A stretch of DNA of 64,000 bases, from assembly GCA_009664345.1 (NCBI GenBank), contig CP043547.1, positions 4,182,709-4,246,708 on the forward strand. The letters are read 5' to 3'. The position numbers and the translations under genes were made by a program. This document shows, piece after piece, positions 1-8,909 of this stretch. The notes beneath the pieces were generated by a model. The model saw nothing but the letters and a program-made list of their open reading frames with translations, did not search any database and had not been told where the DNA came from. Source of the stretch: Planctomycetales bacterium 10988 (lineage in GTDB: Bacteria; Planctomycetota; Planctomycetia; Pirellulales; Pb10988). Every line of letters starts with the position of its first letter. Within the stretch, counting starts at the first letter, position 1.

Positions 1-2
1 CG

Positions 3-3000
3 CCGACGGATACGTTGACCGGACTTTCAATCGACTATACCGGGCCAGGCTCGATTCTGGGGAATGTCTTTTATGATCTCTCCGGCGATGCTACGAAAAA
101 TGTGAATGAACCGGGTTTGGGCGGAGCACAAGTCCTGCTTACTTGGGCCGGTTTGGATGAGATGTTCGGCACCGCCGACGATATTTCTCGCACGGTAACC
201 GCGGATGCGGCTGGCGATTATTTGGCCGATGGTCTGCTGGTCGATGATGCAAATCTCTATCGCGTCGAGATCATCGCTGCCAGCCTGCCGACGGACCTGC
301 AATCGATTGGCCCGGCAGCCACCGCCAGTCCGACTTCCGGAGCCCCGGTGATTACGGGACAAGACCTTTATACCCGTGGCGGAGGCGATATCACCGGGAC
401 GGTCTTTTATGATTTCAATAACGATTCCATTCACAACAATAATGAACCGCTGCTCGACGGCGTTCGCGTTGTGCTGACTTGGTTCGGCTTCGACGGAGTG
501 ATCTCCAGCGATGATGTCACCATCGAGACTTATACCGATAGCCTTGGTGCTTACGGTTTTGATTTCTTGGCCGATGGAAACTATGAAGTAGCCATCGACA
601 ACACGACCTTGCCGTCGGATTTGCAAGGGGGAACGCTGCTCTACAACCTGACGCTTGGCGGAACGATGCAGAGCCAAGTTCAAGACTTTACGCCCTTTGG
701 CCTGGGCAGCATTGACGGCTCGCTGTGGCATGACTTCTTTCAAAATGGAAGCTACGACCTTGGCGAACAGCTCCTCGGTGGTGTCACGATTCAACTGACT
801 TGGGCAGGCCCCGATGATAGCCTTGCCACGACTGGCGACAATCAAGTGATCACCACGACGACAGGCTCGGTCTTAGGGAATTATTTCTTTAGTGGCCTGG
901 CTGATGGCAATTATGAAGTGCAAGTCATCGCGGCGACCTTGCCGACGGTCTTTACAGGAACTACCATCGTCAATCCAACTTTGAGCTTGGGTGATCGTAA
1001 TCAAACGGAAGATTTCTTCTATGTCGGATTGTCCTCGATCGGGGATACCGTCTTCTATGACATCAATGGCAATGGTACGCAAGATACCGGCGAGCCGGGC
1101 TTAGAGAATGTCACCGTTGAGTTGATTTGGTCAGTCGATGGCATCTTCGGCAACGGCGATGATCTTTCCTACACCACGACTACCGATGCCAATGGAAACT
1201 ATCTCTTTGAAAATCAACGCGATGGCCTTTACCGCGTCGTCGTCGATACCGGGACGCTGCCGACAGACATTAGCTCTGGGACTCCTTCCCAAGATGTGAA
1301 CCTGCCTAGTGCCGCCAGTGACCTCACGATCGACTTCGCTTTCCGCGGAACGAATACCGTCGACGGCCTCGTCTTCTATGATTTCATCGATAATGACGTT
1401 TTAGATACCAACGAAATCGGCATCGCTTCGGAATCGGTCACCATCGAATGGGATGGCGGCGATGGCACTTTCGGTGATGGTGATGAGCCTCCGGCTTGGA
1501 CCTTGGTCACCGATAGCAACGGACAAGTCTCCGCGACAGGCTTGGCCGATGGGCAATATCGTCTGACCGCCAACGGGGTAAGCCGCATTGTGACGGTGAC
1601 CGGCGGGGCAACGGAAACGGCCTTCATTCCGTATTCCGGAACGCTGACCATTGATGGATTGGCCTTCCACGACCATGACAACAACGGCCTGTTCGGGACA
1701 GGCGACGATCCCCTTCCTTCGTTGACCACTCGCCTGATCTGGGGCGGGGCGGATAACGACGTCAGCACCGTTGGGGACAATATTGTGCTGGTAACGCAAA
1801 CCGGCGTCGGAGCCAATGAGGGAGAATACAGCTTCTCCGGCTTGCTCAGCGGTCAATATCGTATCGAAGTCGATCCTCCGACCCAACTGGCTGGCCCGGA
1901 TGGATTCACGTTCAACTTGACCGGCGATGTCACGCAAGATTTCCCCTTCGGCGGACAGGGGGAAGTTTCCGGCTCGGTCTATTATGACTTCGATCAAAAC
2001 GGCAGCCGAGCTTTTAACGAATCGTACTTGGAAAACATTACCGTCACGCTGGAATGGGCGGGATTTGACAATGATTTCTCCGGCACCGCTGACAATGAAA
2101 TCTATACAACTCTCTCTGATGGTTCCGGGAATTTCAGCTTTGGAATGCTGGCCGGGGGAATGTATCGGCTGAGCGTCAATGGCGATCTCACCACCTTCAC
2201 CCTGGCTTCGCCGACGGATATCCAAACGGGTTTCGAACTTGGATATGAAGGACAAGCCTCCGCCGGCGGCACAGTCTTTTATGATCTGACCGGGGACGGG
2301 ACGCAGAACAATAACGAACCGGGCCTCAGTGGCAATCTCGTTCGCGTCATCTGGTCCGGGTTGGATGAAATTGTGGGAACCGGCGATGACTTGGTCAAGT
2401 CCGTAACGGCCGATGCCAACGGAGATTACCTTGCCGATGGTTTGCTCGTCAATCGCGGAGAGTATGTCATTGGCCTAAACGTCGGCAATCTTCCTTCTGA
2501 TATCAATAACGCGGGCCTGCCCCATTTCCTGACTCCCATGAGTACGGGCCTTACGCCGGATCAAGACCTTTTTGCCTTTGGAAATGGCGAAGTCGAAGGG
2601 ACGGTCTTCTATGATTTCGATCAAGATGGCTTACAAAATGGCGAACCGCTCTTGGACAATGTCCGCATCCTTTTGACCTGGGCCGGGTTGGATGGAATCT
2701 TGGGCAACTCCGATGATGTCTATGATGAGACCTTCACGGATAGCCTCGGGTATTATTCCTTCGATTGGCTGGCCGATGGCGACTATACGATCGACATCGA
2801 TACCACGACGCTTCCGAATGATCTCCAAGGTGGAACGACTTCGATTGCGACGACCTTCATCCCTGGCGATCGCGAGCAAGTTCGAGACTTCCCCGTGTTG
2901 GGCGAAGGAACCATCAGCGGCATCGTCTGGTATGATTTCTTCCGCAATGGCACCTTCGATACCGGCGAGACCTTGCTTGAGAATTTGCAAATCATTCTCA

Positions 3001-6000
3001 CATGGGCAGGGGAAGATGGGGACCTCGGCACGACCAGCGACAACCTTTCGATCTCGACTACGACCGGAAGCCTCGGCGACTACTACTTCGATGCCTTGGC
3101 AGACGGACTTTATCAAATTGAAATCTTCGTGGATAGCTTGCCCGCGGACCTGCAAAACGGCCTGCTGTTGGACACCACGACGCTCGATTCTGGAGATGGC
3201 ATTTTTCCTCCCGATCGTGACAAGATCGTCGATCTTTACACCATCGGCTCCGGTTCGATTGGAGACCTGGTCTGGTACGATCTCAATGGAGATGGACTGC
3301 AAAACAACAACGAACCCGGCCTCAGCGGGGTTTCCATCGATTTGATTTGGGCCGGAGAAGATGGCGTCCTCGACACGGCGGATGACCTGAGCTTGACCAC
3401 GACGACGGATTCCGATGGGCTGTATTCCTTCGATGAAATTCGCGACGGGCTTTATCGCGTGGTTGTGGAAACCTTGACCTTGCCTTCGGATATCACCATC
3501 GGGACTTCCATCCAAGAAGTGACGCTGATCAACTCCACGGTGAGAACCGACGTCGATTTCGCCTTCCGCGGCGAAGGCACCATCGGAGACACCGTTTGGG
3601 TCGATTTCAATGGAAATGGCATCCAAGACAACAACGAACCGGGGCTTGCCAATGTCCAATTGGAAATCACCTGGGATGGAGGCGATGGCCTCTTTATCAA
3701 TGGGAATGAAGTCACCGCGATCGTCACCACCGACAGCAATGGCAACTATCTCTTTGATGGACTGGCCGATGGCAATTACCGAATCGATATTTTACCGGCC
3801 TCGCTTCCCTCGGATATCGACCCGAATACCCCGACGCTCAGCACCTCGATTTCCTCCGGAAGTCTGACCGACCTGGATGTCGATTTCCCGGTCTATGGCT
3901 TGTATGACGCCGCCGGAGAACTCTGGTTCGATCTGAATGCGAATGGCCTCTTCGATGTGGATGAATCCCCGATGACCTCCTTTCAGGTGGTCCTCCAGTG
4001 GGCCGGCTTCGACCTGACCTATGGAACCGCGGACGATGTCTTCTTGGAAACCACGACGGATTCCAATGGGCAATACAGCTTTGATTCCTTGATCAATGGC
4101 ACCTATCGTGTCGCGGCCACGGGGCTTTCTGCCTTGGATTTGGTAACTTCGTTTGAAGCAGATGACGCCAGCCCGTTCCCTGGCGACCTTGATGGCTTTG
4201 CCCTGTTCGAAGTTGCTGGAACCTCCCGTCCGGGGATCGATCTCGGCTATCGCGGACAACGCGAAATCAGCGGCTTTGTCTTTTACGATGTGAACAACGA
4301 CGGCATCAAAGACCTCGGAGAACCGGGGCTGTTCGATGTTGAATTGGAATTAACCTTTGCTGGCTTGGATGGAATTTTCGGAACCTCCGACGACGTGACG
4401 TTGGGCGTGCCGCTGGTGACCAGCAGTGCCGGTGCGACACTCGGTCAGTATCTCCAAGCCAATTTGCCGAACGGGGATTATCGCATCACGGTGGATTCCT
4501 TGACGATTCCCAGTGGCTTCACCCTGACTTCGGAAGTTGACGATCCCATCTTCGGTGGATCGGTCGATGGAACCGCGGAAATCAGTGTCAGCGGGGTGGA
4601 TCGCTCAGGGATCAACTTTGGCTACCGGGGTAATTTCACCCTGGGAGATCGTGTTTGGTTCGATGAAAACGGCGACGGCGTTCAAGATGTCAACGAACCC
4701 GGCCTGGGCAACTTGACCGTCTTGCTCACCTATGCCGGGCAAGATGGCATCTTCGGCACCATTGATGATGTCAGCCAATCGACTGTCACCGGAAGTAACG
4801 GAGATTATTCCTTCGATCTGCTGCCGACAGGGGATTATCAAATCGAAGTGGATTTGAGTTTCTTGCCGCCGTTCAGTTCCGACTTTACCCCGACGTTCGA
4901 TCAAGACGATGATACCCCAGTTCTCGACGGCGTGGCGAATATCACCTTGCACCCGGACAATAGCCCACGCTTGGATGTCGATTTCGGCTTCCAAGGGGCC
5001 TCCACCTTGGGCGATCTCGTTTGGTATGATGCCAACAATAATGGCATTTTCGATACCGGCGAAACCCCACTGGCGAATGTCGAATTGATCTTGGTGTGGG
5101 CCGGTCGCGATGGCGATTTCAATACTTCGATCGACAACTTTACCAAAACCATCACAACCGATGCGTTCGGCCAATATACCTTTGAAAATCTCTTCTCCGG
5201 GGCTTATCGCCTCACGGTCAACGATGCGACTTTGCCCAACGGGTTGATCTTCGGAATTGATGCCGACGGCGGGCAAGATGGAACGACCGTGGTGACTCTC
5301 GGCAGTGGCGAAACCAATACGGCGATCGACTTCGCCTTGCTGCCCGAAGCCGATATGAGACTCAGCCAAAATGTTACCTTTGGCGGCGTTCCCGGAGATA
5401 CGAATCAACCGACGACCTTCCAATTTGCCTTAACCAATGCCGGTTTCGGGACCGCCAGCACGGTCGTCATCGATGGGGAATTAGCCCTCAACGGAATCCC
5501 GATCACGCACCTTGCCAGCTCACTGCCGACGGTAACGCTCCTCTCGGCCACCGCCAATGGTTCGCCTATAACAGTTACATTCTCGGTCGTGGCTCAAGTA
5601 GGCACCGGCTATCAGATCATTATCGATCAACCTTTGCCCTCTTCGGCCATTCTGGTCTTCCAAGTGCAGCTCTCGACCGATTCGAGCGCTCGCGGAACCT
5701 TGAGCAACTCGCTTGTCGTCTCCGCCAGCAACGAGCCGGACTTGGCCGTCAATAGTCTGAATGAAGACGAAGACACCGCCGTTTTGATTCCACAATCCGA
5801 TATGGTGATCGATCATATCAGCAGCGACTCGGCCGTTCCTGGCTCTTCGACGGACCAAGCGGTCTTTATCTTCGATGTCACCAACCTTGGCCCGAGTGAT
5901 GCCACCGGGGTCGTGATTGATCAATTTTTGAGTTGGCCGGAAGATGCGATCTCCGTCACGTTGATCAGTGTGACCAGTTCGCTGAGTACTCCGCTGCCGG

Positions 6001-8513
6001 CGGTCGGTTTCACCTTCGATTCGAATACCTTACAAATTTTGCTGGATGATCCGTTGATCTCCGGGGCGACGGCCCGCTTCCAAGTAGAGGTTCAAGTTCC
6101 GTTCTACGCCACCGGAGTTTTGTCGCATTCGATCTTTGTTTCCTCCACCGATGAACCTGCTTCCCAGGTGGATAGCTTCAACGAATCGAACGCCGATGCG
6201 ACGCTTACCCCGCAGGCAGACGTTCTGATCGAGCAAACCGTGCAAGTGGTCAAGTTGACCCCCAACGGACAAGCTCAGGTCACGCCGAATGCCGTGCCGG
6301 GCCAAGATCAAGTCATCTTCACGATCACCGTCTACAACGATGGACCTAGCCGTGCTTCTTTGGTCGAATTGTCGGAGTTGTTCCCCGAAGGGGTAATCAT
6401 TCAATCGGTGACCTCCTCGGCACCGTCGCAAAGTAGCCCACAAATTCTCTTCGATGGAACGAACTATCGCGTTGTCGATACGATCTCCAATCTCGACCCG
6501 AACGGGCAGCCGGGCAGTTCGATTACTTACACGATTACTGCCACCCTGGCTCCTGACTTACGAGGGGACGACGGAGTTGTTGAGCAAACCGCAACCGTTA
6601 CTTTGGGGAATAACGTCCAGGAGTTAGACCCGCTGACCAACATGGCAACCAGTTCGTTTACGGTCACCCCGGTGACGTCGCTACGCGTCGAGATTACCGA
6701 TAACGTCGATTCCGCCATCCCCGGAAGCCAACATACCTATACGCTCAAAATCACCAACGACGGGCCGAGTACCGCGATCGATGCGTTTGTTCTCCTTTCC
6801 CTCCCCGATGCCTTCTTTACCGAATATGCCGTCTCGCCGAAGTTCACTAAACTGGTAACTGTCGGCGACACTTCCACGGCGATTTCGAACTTCTTGATCC
6901 TTGAAGGGGATGTCTCGCAGACTTCCAACGGTTTTGTCACCTTGGGTCCGAATAATCAGCTGATCTATACGATCACCGGAACGCTCGATCCTTCCGCCCG
7001 AGGAGAAATCGAGGCAGAGGCCACGATCGCAGCACCCAACGATGGCTTGACGGTCGATCCCAATAGCAGCGACAACTTCGGAGATGATCAGACGGAGTTG
7101 ACTCCTAAATATGACCTAGTAGTCCAAACCTTCGACGATGGGGTCGACGTCTTGGTGGACGAGGCCACTACCTATACGATCACCATCGTCAACAACGGGA
7201 CAAGTACGGCCATCGGAGCGATCATTTCCAGCCCCTTCCCAGAGCAGGGTCTGCCAGGCTCCGGCTCTTGGGTGCTCCTTGCCTCTGCAACGGATAGAGC
7301 TTCCGCCAGTAACAATGCTGGGGGCGACGATCTGAACGAGACCATTACCATCCTTCCAGGCGGAACAATTACCTTCTTACGCACCCTTTCGGTGAATCGG
7401 GATAACTCCCAGCTCATCACTACCGTCACGGTTACTCCGCAAGGCACGGAGGAAAATCCGGAAGATATCAACCTTGCCAACAACAGCAAAGAGGATCGCA
7501 ATCTCCTCCAAATCACCGGGGATACCGCGGAAGGGTTCGGGCAGTTTAGTGATGCCCTGACGAATCAGTTTGTGGTTGAAATCAATGTTTTCACAAATGT
7601 TGCTACCTATCAGCAAGAATACATTCGGATTGAGAATAACATCGAATTTCTGAACCTTACGGATTCGGAATCGTTGCTCGATCAAATCGAACTGCGAATT
7701 TATCTGGTTAATGAAAATGGTGATGGCGAAAAGCTGGTCATCACGCAAACCCTGGCTACCGAAGACAATAAGATCGATTACGAACGCCTCAAGTTCTTGC
7801 CGCCGGGTGAATATCGCATTGCGATCTATGTCCGCGATGCCGAAGGGGATAGCGAGATCGATCTGTACGAAGGCCGACTACCGCTGACGAAGAATGCCCG
7901 GCTGGCCTTCCAAGGTCGCCTCAAGAGCGGCATTCTTGATCGCGGGATTCGACCGCCGCTTGATAATGATTCGCTCAGTCTCATTCAAGAAAATCCGGAA
8001 GAAGGAGAATCCTCAGAGGAAGGGGAAAACACCGATTCGCAATCTTCCCAGGTGGAAGAGGTCGAAGCGTGGCTGGCGGAACTCCAACGCTGGTGGTCGC
8101 AATGGTCGAAAGAAGTGGAAATTCCCTTGGAGGAAAACTTCGGTCAAGTCGATTGGGAACGCCTGGGTCTTGACTCGCTCATTCTCTCCCTCGCCGGGGA
8201 TTGGACGGATTGGATCGCTGAAGCGGCCGAACAGTTCAGCCAAACTGAGCAGGATTCTTCCGATAGAAGGCAAGCCGCAACCCCCGAAAGCGAGCCGACT
8301 CAAAAGACGACCAGTTCCCAAGAGCCGGGCTCTGAAGACCTTTCGCAACTTGACCTTGGCTCCTTGCAAGCCGACAATTTAATTCAGGCGGTCATGGTGA
8401 CGACCGTTGGTGCCGGAGTCGCGATGGCCATGCAAGGACAGGCCGCTTCGCATCGCAAATCCCAAAAGCAACGAGGAGACCTCTTTGCCCGCGTGGAGAA
8501 CTGGTTGAATTGA
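3..8513 (+). CDS. Giant SdrD B-like/DUF11 repeat surface protein, 5' end outside window
   Basis: The frame is open to the left window edge, so this is the 3' part of a longer gene; the TTG at 15 is only the first possible start codon inside the window. About 2836 residues are visible. The first ~1770 residues hold 16 SdrD B-like modules, each opening with a [VL][FWY]YD motif followed by a D-x-[ND]-x-[DN]-G...E calcium-loop-like stretch and a core resembling LTWAGxDGxxGTxDD, ending in LADGxYxV. Five DUF11-like modules follow (T/N-x-GPS motifs; ~1780-2500), then an unrecognised domain (~2510-2650), an acidic Glu/Ser-rich linker, and a C-terminal hydrophobic stretch (LIQAVMVTTVGAGVAMAMQG) followed by basic residues, possibly a membrane anchor. 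Such proteins are secreted calcium-stabilised stalks or adhesins; that role is inferred. No catalytic domain was seen. Confidence 0.9.
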   Translation, partial: PTDTLTGLSIDYTGPGSILGNVFYDLSGDATKNVNEPGLGGAQVLLTWAGLDEMFGTADDISRTVTADAAGDYLADGLLVDDANLYRVEIIAASLPTDLQSIGPAATASPTSGAPVITGQDLYTRGGGDITGTVFYDFNNDSIHNNNEPLLDGVRVVLTWFGFDGVISSDDVTIETYTDSLGAYGFDFLADGNYEVAIDNTTLPSDLQGGTLLYNLTLGGTMQSQVQDFTPFGLGSIDGSLWHDFFQNGSYDLGEQLLGGVTIQLTWAGPDDSLATTGDNQVITTTTGSVLGNYFFSGLADGNYEVQVIAATLPTVFTGTTIVNPTLSLGDRNQTEDFFYVGLSSIGDTVFYDINGNGTQDTGEPGLENVTVELIWSVDGIFGNGDDLSYTTTTDANGNYLFENQRDGLYRVVVDTGTLPTDISSGTPSQDVNLPSAASDLTIDFAFRGTNTVDGLVFYDFIDNDVLDTNEIGIASESVTIEWDGGDGTFGDGDEPPAWTLVTDSNGQVSATGLADGQYRLTANGVSRIVTVTGGATETAFIPYSGTLTIDGLAFHDHDNNGLFGTGDDPLPSLTTRLIWGGADNDVSTVGDNIVLVTQTGVGANEGEYSFSGLLSGQYRIEVDPPTQLAGPDGFTFNLTGDVTQDFPFGGQGEVSGSVYYDFDQNGSRAFNESYLENITVTLEWAGFDNDFSGTADNEIYTTLSDGSGNFSFGMLAGGMYRLSVNGDLTTFTLASPTDIQTGFELGYEGQASAGGTVFYDLTGDGTQNNNEPGLSGNLVRVIWSGLDEIVGTGDDLVKSVTADANGDYLADGLLVNRGEYVIGLNVGNLPSDINNAGLPHFLTPMSTGLTPDQDLFAFGNGEVEGTVFYDFDQDGLQNGEPLLDNVRILLTWAGLDGILGNSDDVYDETFTDSLGYYSFDWLADGDYTIDIDTTTLPNDLQGGTTSIATTFIPGDREQVRDFPVLGEGTISGIVWYDFFRNGTFDTGETLLENLQIILTWAGEDGDLGTTSDNLSISTTTGSLGDYYFDALADGLYQIEIFVDSLPADLQNGLLLDTTTLDSGDGIFPPDRDKIVDLYTIGSGSIGDLVWYDLNGDGLQNNNEPGLSGVSIDLIWAGEDGVLDTADDLSLTTTTDSDGLYSFDEIRDGLYRVVVETLTLPSDITIGTSIQEVTLINSTVRTDVDFAFRGEGTIGDTVWVDFNGNGIQDNNEPGLANVQLEITWDGGDGLFINGNEVTAIVTTDSNGNYLFDGLADGNYRIDILPASLPSDIDPNTPTLSTSISSGSLTDLDVDFPVYGLYDAAGELWFDLNANGLFDVDESPMTSFQVVLQWAGFDLTYGTADDVFLETTTDSNGQYSFDSLINGTYRVAATGLSALDLVTSFEADDASPFPGDLDGFALFEVAGTSRPGIDLGYRGQREISGFVFYDVNNDGIKDLGEPGLFDVELELTFAGLDGIFGTSDDVTLGVPLVTSSAGATLGQYLQANLPNGDYRITVDSLTIPSGFTLTSEVDDPIFGGSVDGTAEISVSGVDRSGINFGYRGNFTLGDRVWFDENGDGVQDVNEPGLGNLTVLLTYAGQDGIFGTIDDVSQSTVTGSNGDYSFDLLPTGDYQIEVDLSFLPPFSSDFTPTFDQDDDTPVLDGVANITLHPDNSPRLDVDFGFQGASTLGDLVWYDANNNGIFDTGETPLANVELILVWAGRDGDFNTSIDNFTKTITTDAFGQYTFENLFSGAYRLTVNDATLPNGLIFGIDADGGQDGTTVVTLGSGETNTAIDFALLPEADMRLSQNVTFGGVPGDTNQPTTFQFALTNAGFGTASTVVIDGELALNGIPITHLASSLPTVTLLSATANGSPITVTFSVVAQVGTGYQIIIDQPLPSSAILVFQVQLSTDSSARGTLSNSLVVSASNEPDLAVNSLNEDEDTAVLIPQSDMVIDHISSDSAVPGSSTDQAVFIFDVTNLGPSDATGVVIDQFLSWPEDAISVTLISVTSSLSTPLPAVGFTFDSNTLQILLDDPLISGATARFQVEVQVPFYATGVLSHSIFVSSTDEPASQVDSFNESNADATLTPQADVLIEQTVQVVKLTPNGQAQVTPNAVPGQDQVIFTITVYNDGPSRASLVELSELFPEGVIIQSVTSSAPSQSSPQILFDGTNYRVVDTISNLDPNGQPGSSITYTITATLAPDLRGDDGVVEQTATVTLGNNVQELDPLTNMATSSFTVTPVTSLRVEITDNVDSAIPGSQHTYTLKITNDGPSTAIDAFVLLSLPDAFFTEYAVSPKFTKLVTVGDTSTAISNFLILEGDVSQTSNGFVTLGPNNQLIYTITGTLDPSARGEIEAEATIAAPNDGLTVDPNSSDNFGDDQTELTPKYDLVVQTFDDGVDVLVDEATTYTITIVNNGTSTAIGAIISSPFPEQGLPGSGSWVLLASATDRASASNNAGGDDLNETITILPGGTITFLRTLSVNRDNSQLITTVTVTPQGTEENPEDINLANNSKEDRNLLQITGDTAEGFGQFSDALTNQFVVEINVFTNVATYQQEYIRIENNIEFLNLTDSESLLDQIELRIYLVNENGDGEKLVITQTLATEDNKIDYERLKFLPPGEYRIAIYVRDAEGDSEIDLYEGRLPLTKNARLAFQGRLKSGILDRGIRPPLDNDSLSLIQENPEEGESSEEGENTDSQSSQVEEVEAWLAELQRWWSQWSKEVEIPLEENFGQVDWERLGLDSLILSLAGDWTDWIAEAAEQFSQTEQDSSDRRQAATPESEPTQKTTSSQEPGSEDLSQLDLGSLQADNLIQAVMVTTVGAGVAMAMQGQAASHRKSQKQRGDLFARVENWLN
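51..5340 (+). repeat. 16 tandem SdrD B-like modules with seven-module super-repeat
   Basis: The [VL][FWY]YD-type motif of successive modules begins at 66, 402, 723, 1050, 1371, 1662, 1977, 2274, 2604, 2925, 3270, 3594, 3921, 4278, 4653 and 5019, so each unit is 290-375 bp. Modules 1-5 resemble modules 8-12 one by one, sharing features found only in those pairs (for example GDYLADGLLV in 1 and 8, LADGxY...LPxDLQGGT in 2 and 9, RDGLYRVVV in 4 and 11, WDGGDG in 5 and 12). The offset is about 2.2 kb, or seven modules. Modules 6-7 against 13-14 are weaker but in register. Confidence 0.8.
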
Positions 8514-8530
8514 TCCTCCGCTCAAATCGC

Positions 8531-8558
8531 TTCTTTCCTGGGTTACGCCGGGAAAGAA
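8531..8558 (+). terminator. Hairpin after giant repeat protein
   Basis: An 11-bp stem (one G-T pair) with a GTTACG loop lies 18 bp after the stop codon. It is followed by AAAATCTC rather than a T-run, so it is only a moderate candidate for an intrinsic terminator. Confidence 0.4.
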
Positions 8559-8909
8559 AATCTCTTAGTAAACAAATTCGTGTTCTAAAGTTATCATAGA
8601 CCTTTCTCTGCAATTCCTTTCGAAAGCCGAACCTACTCGCTCGGAAATCCCTTTCACGGCGATTGAACAGGTCCAGCAGGGAGGATTTTTGAAAAAGTTG
8701 CTTAAATTAAGAATGAGAATCTCTTGTTTGGAAAAGACTTATGTTAAGGTGAAATGAAAGGAACCAGACAAGTTTCTCGCTAGGAGAGGAGATCCGCTCC
8801 TCGCACTGTTTGAATCATCGAAACGACAATCCCCAAAAATGAGGGAGCTAGGGATTCGTCCTTGCTTTTGATCGGTTGTGATTTTTCTTCAAACTGAGGC
8901 TTTTGCGAC
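8559..8909. other. Intergenic region without a recognised gene
   Basis: No convincing coding frame. It contains a small GAGGAG/CTCCTC inverted repeat around 8786-8802. It probably holds the promoter of the downstream kinase gene, but no clear -35/-10 pair was identified. Confidence 0.5.

Noticed and set aside
2631-3659. Long antisense frame within the giant SdrD-type gene (also 4605-5423 and 1401-2255)
   Set aside because: Low-complexity translations mirroring the repeats; the sense strand has consistent domain motifs, so these are shadows.
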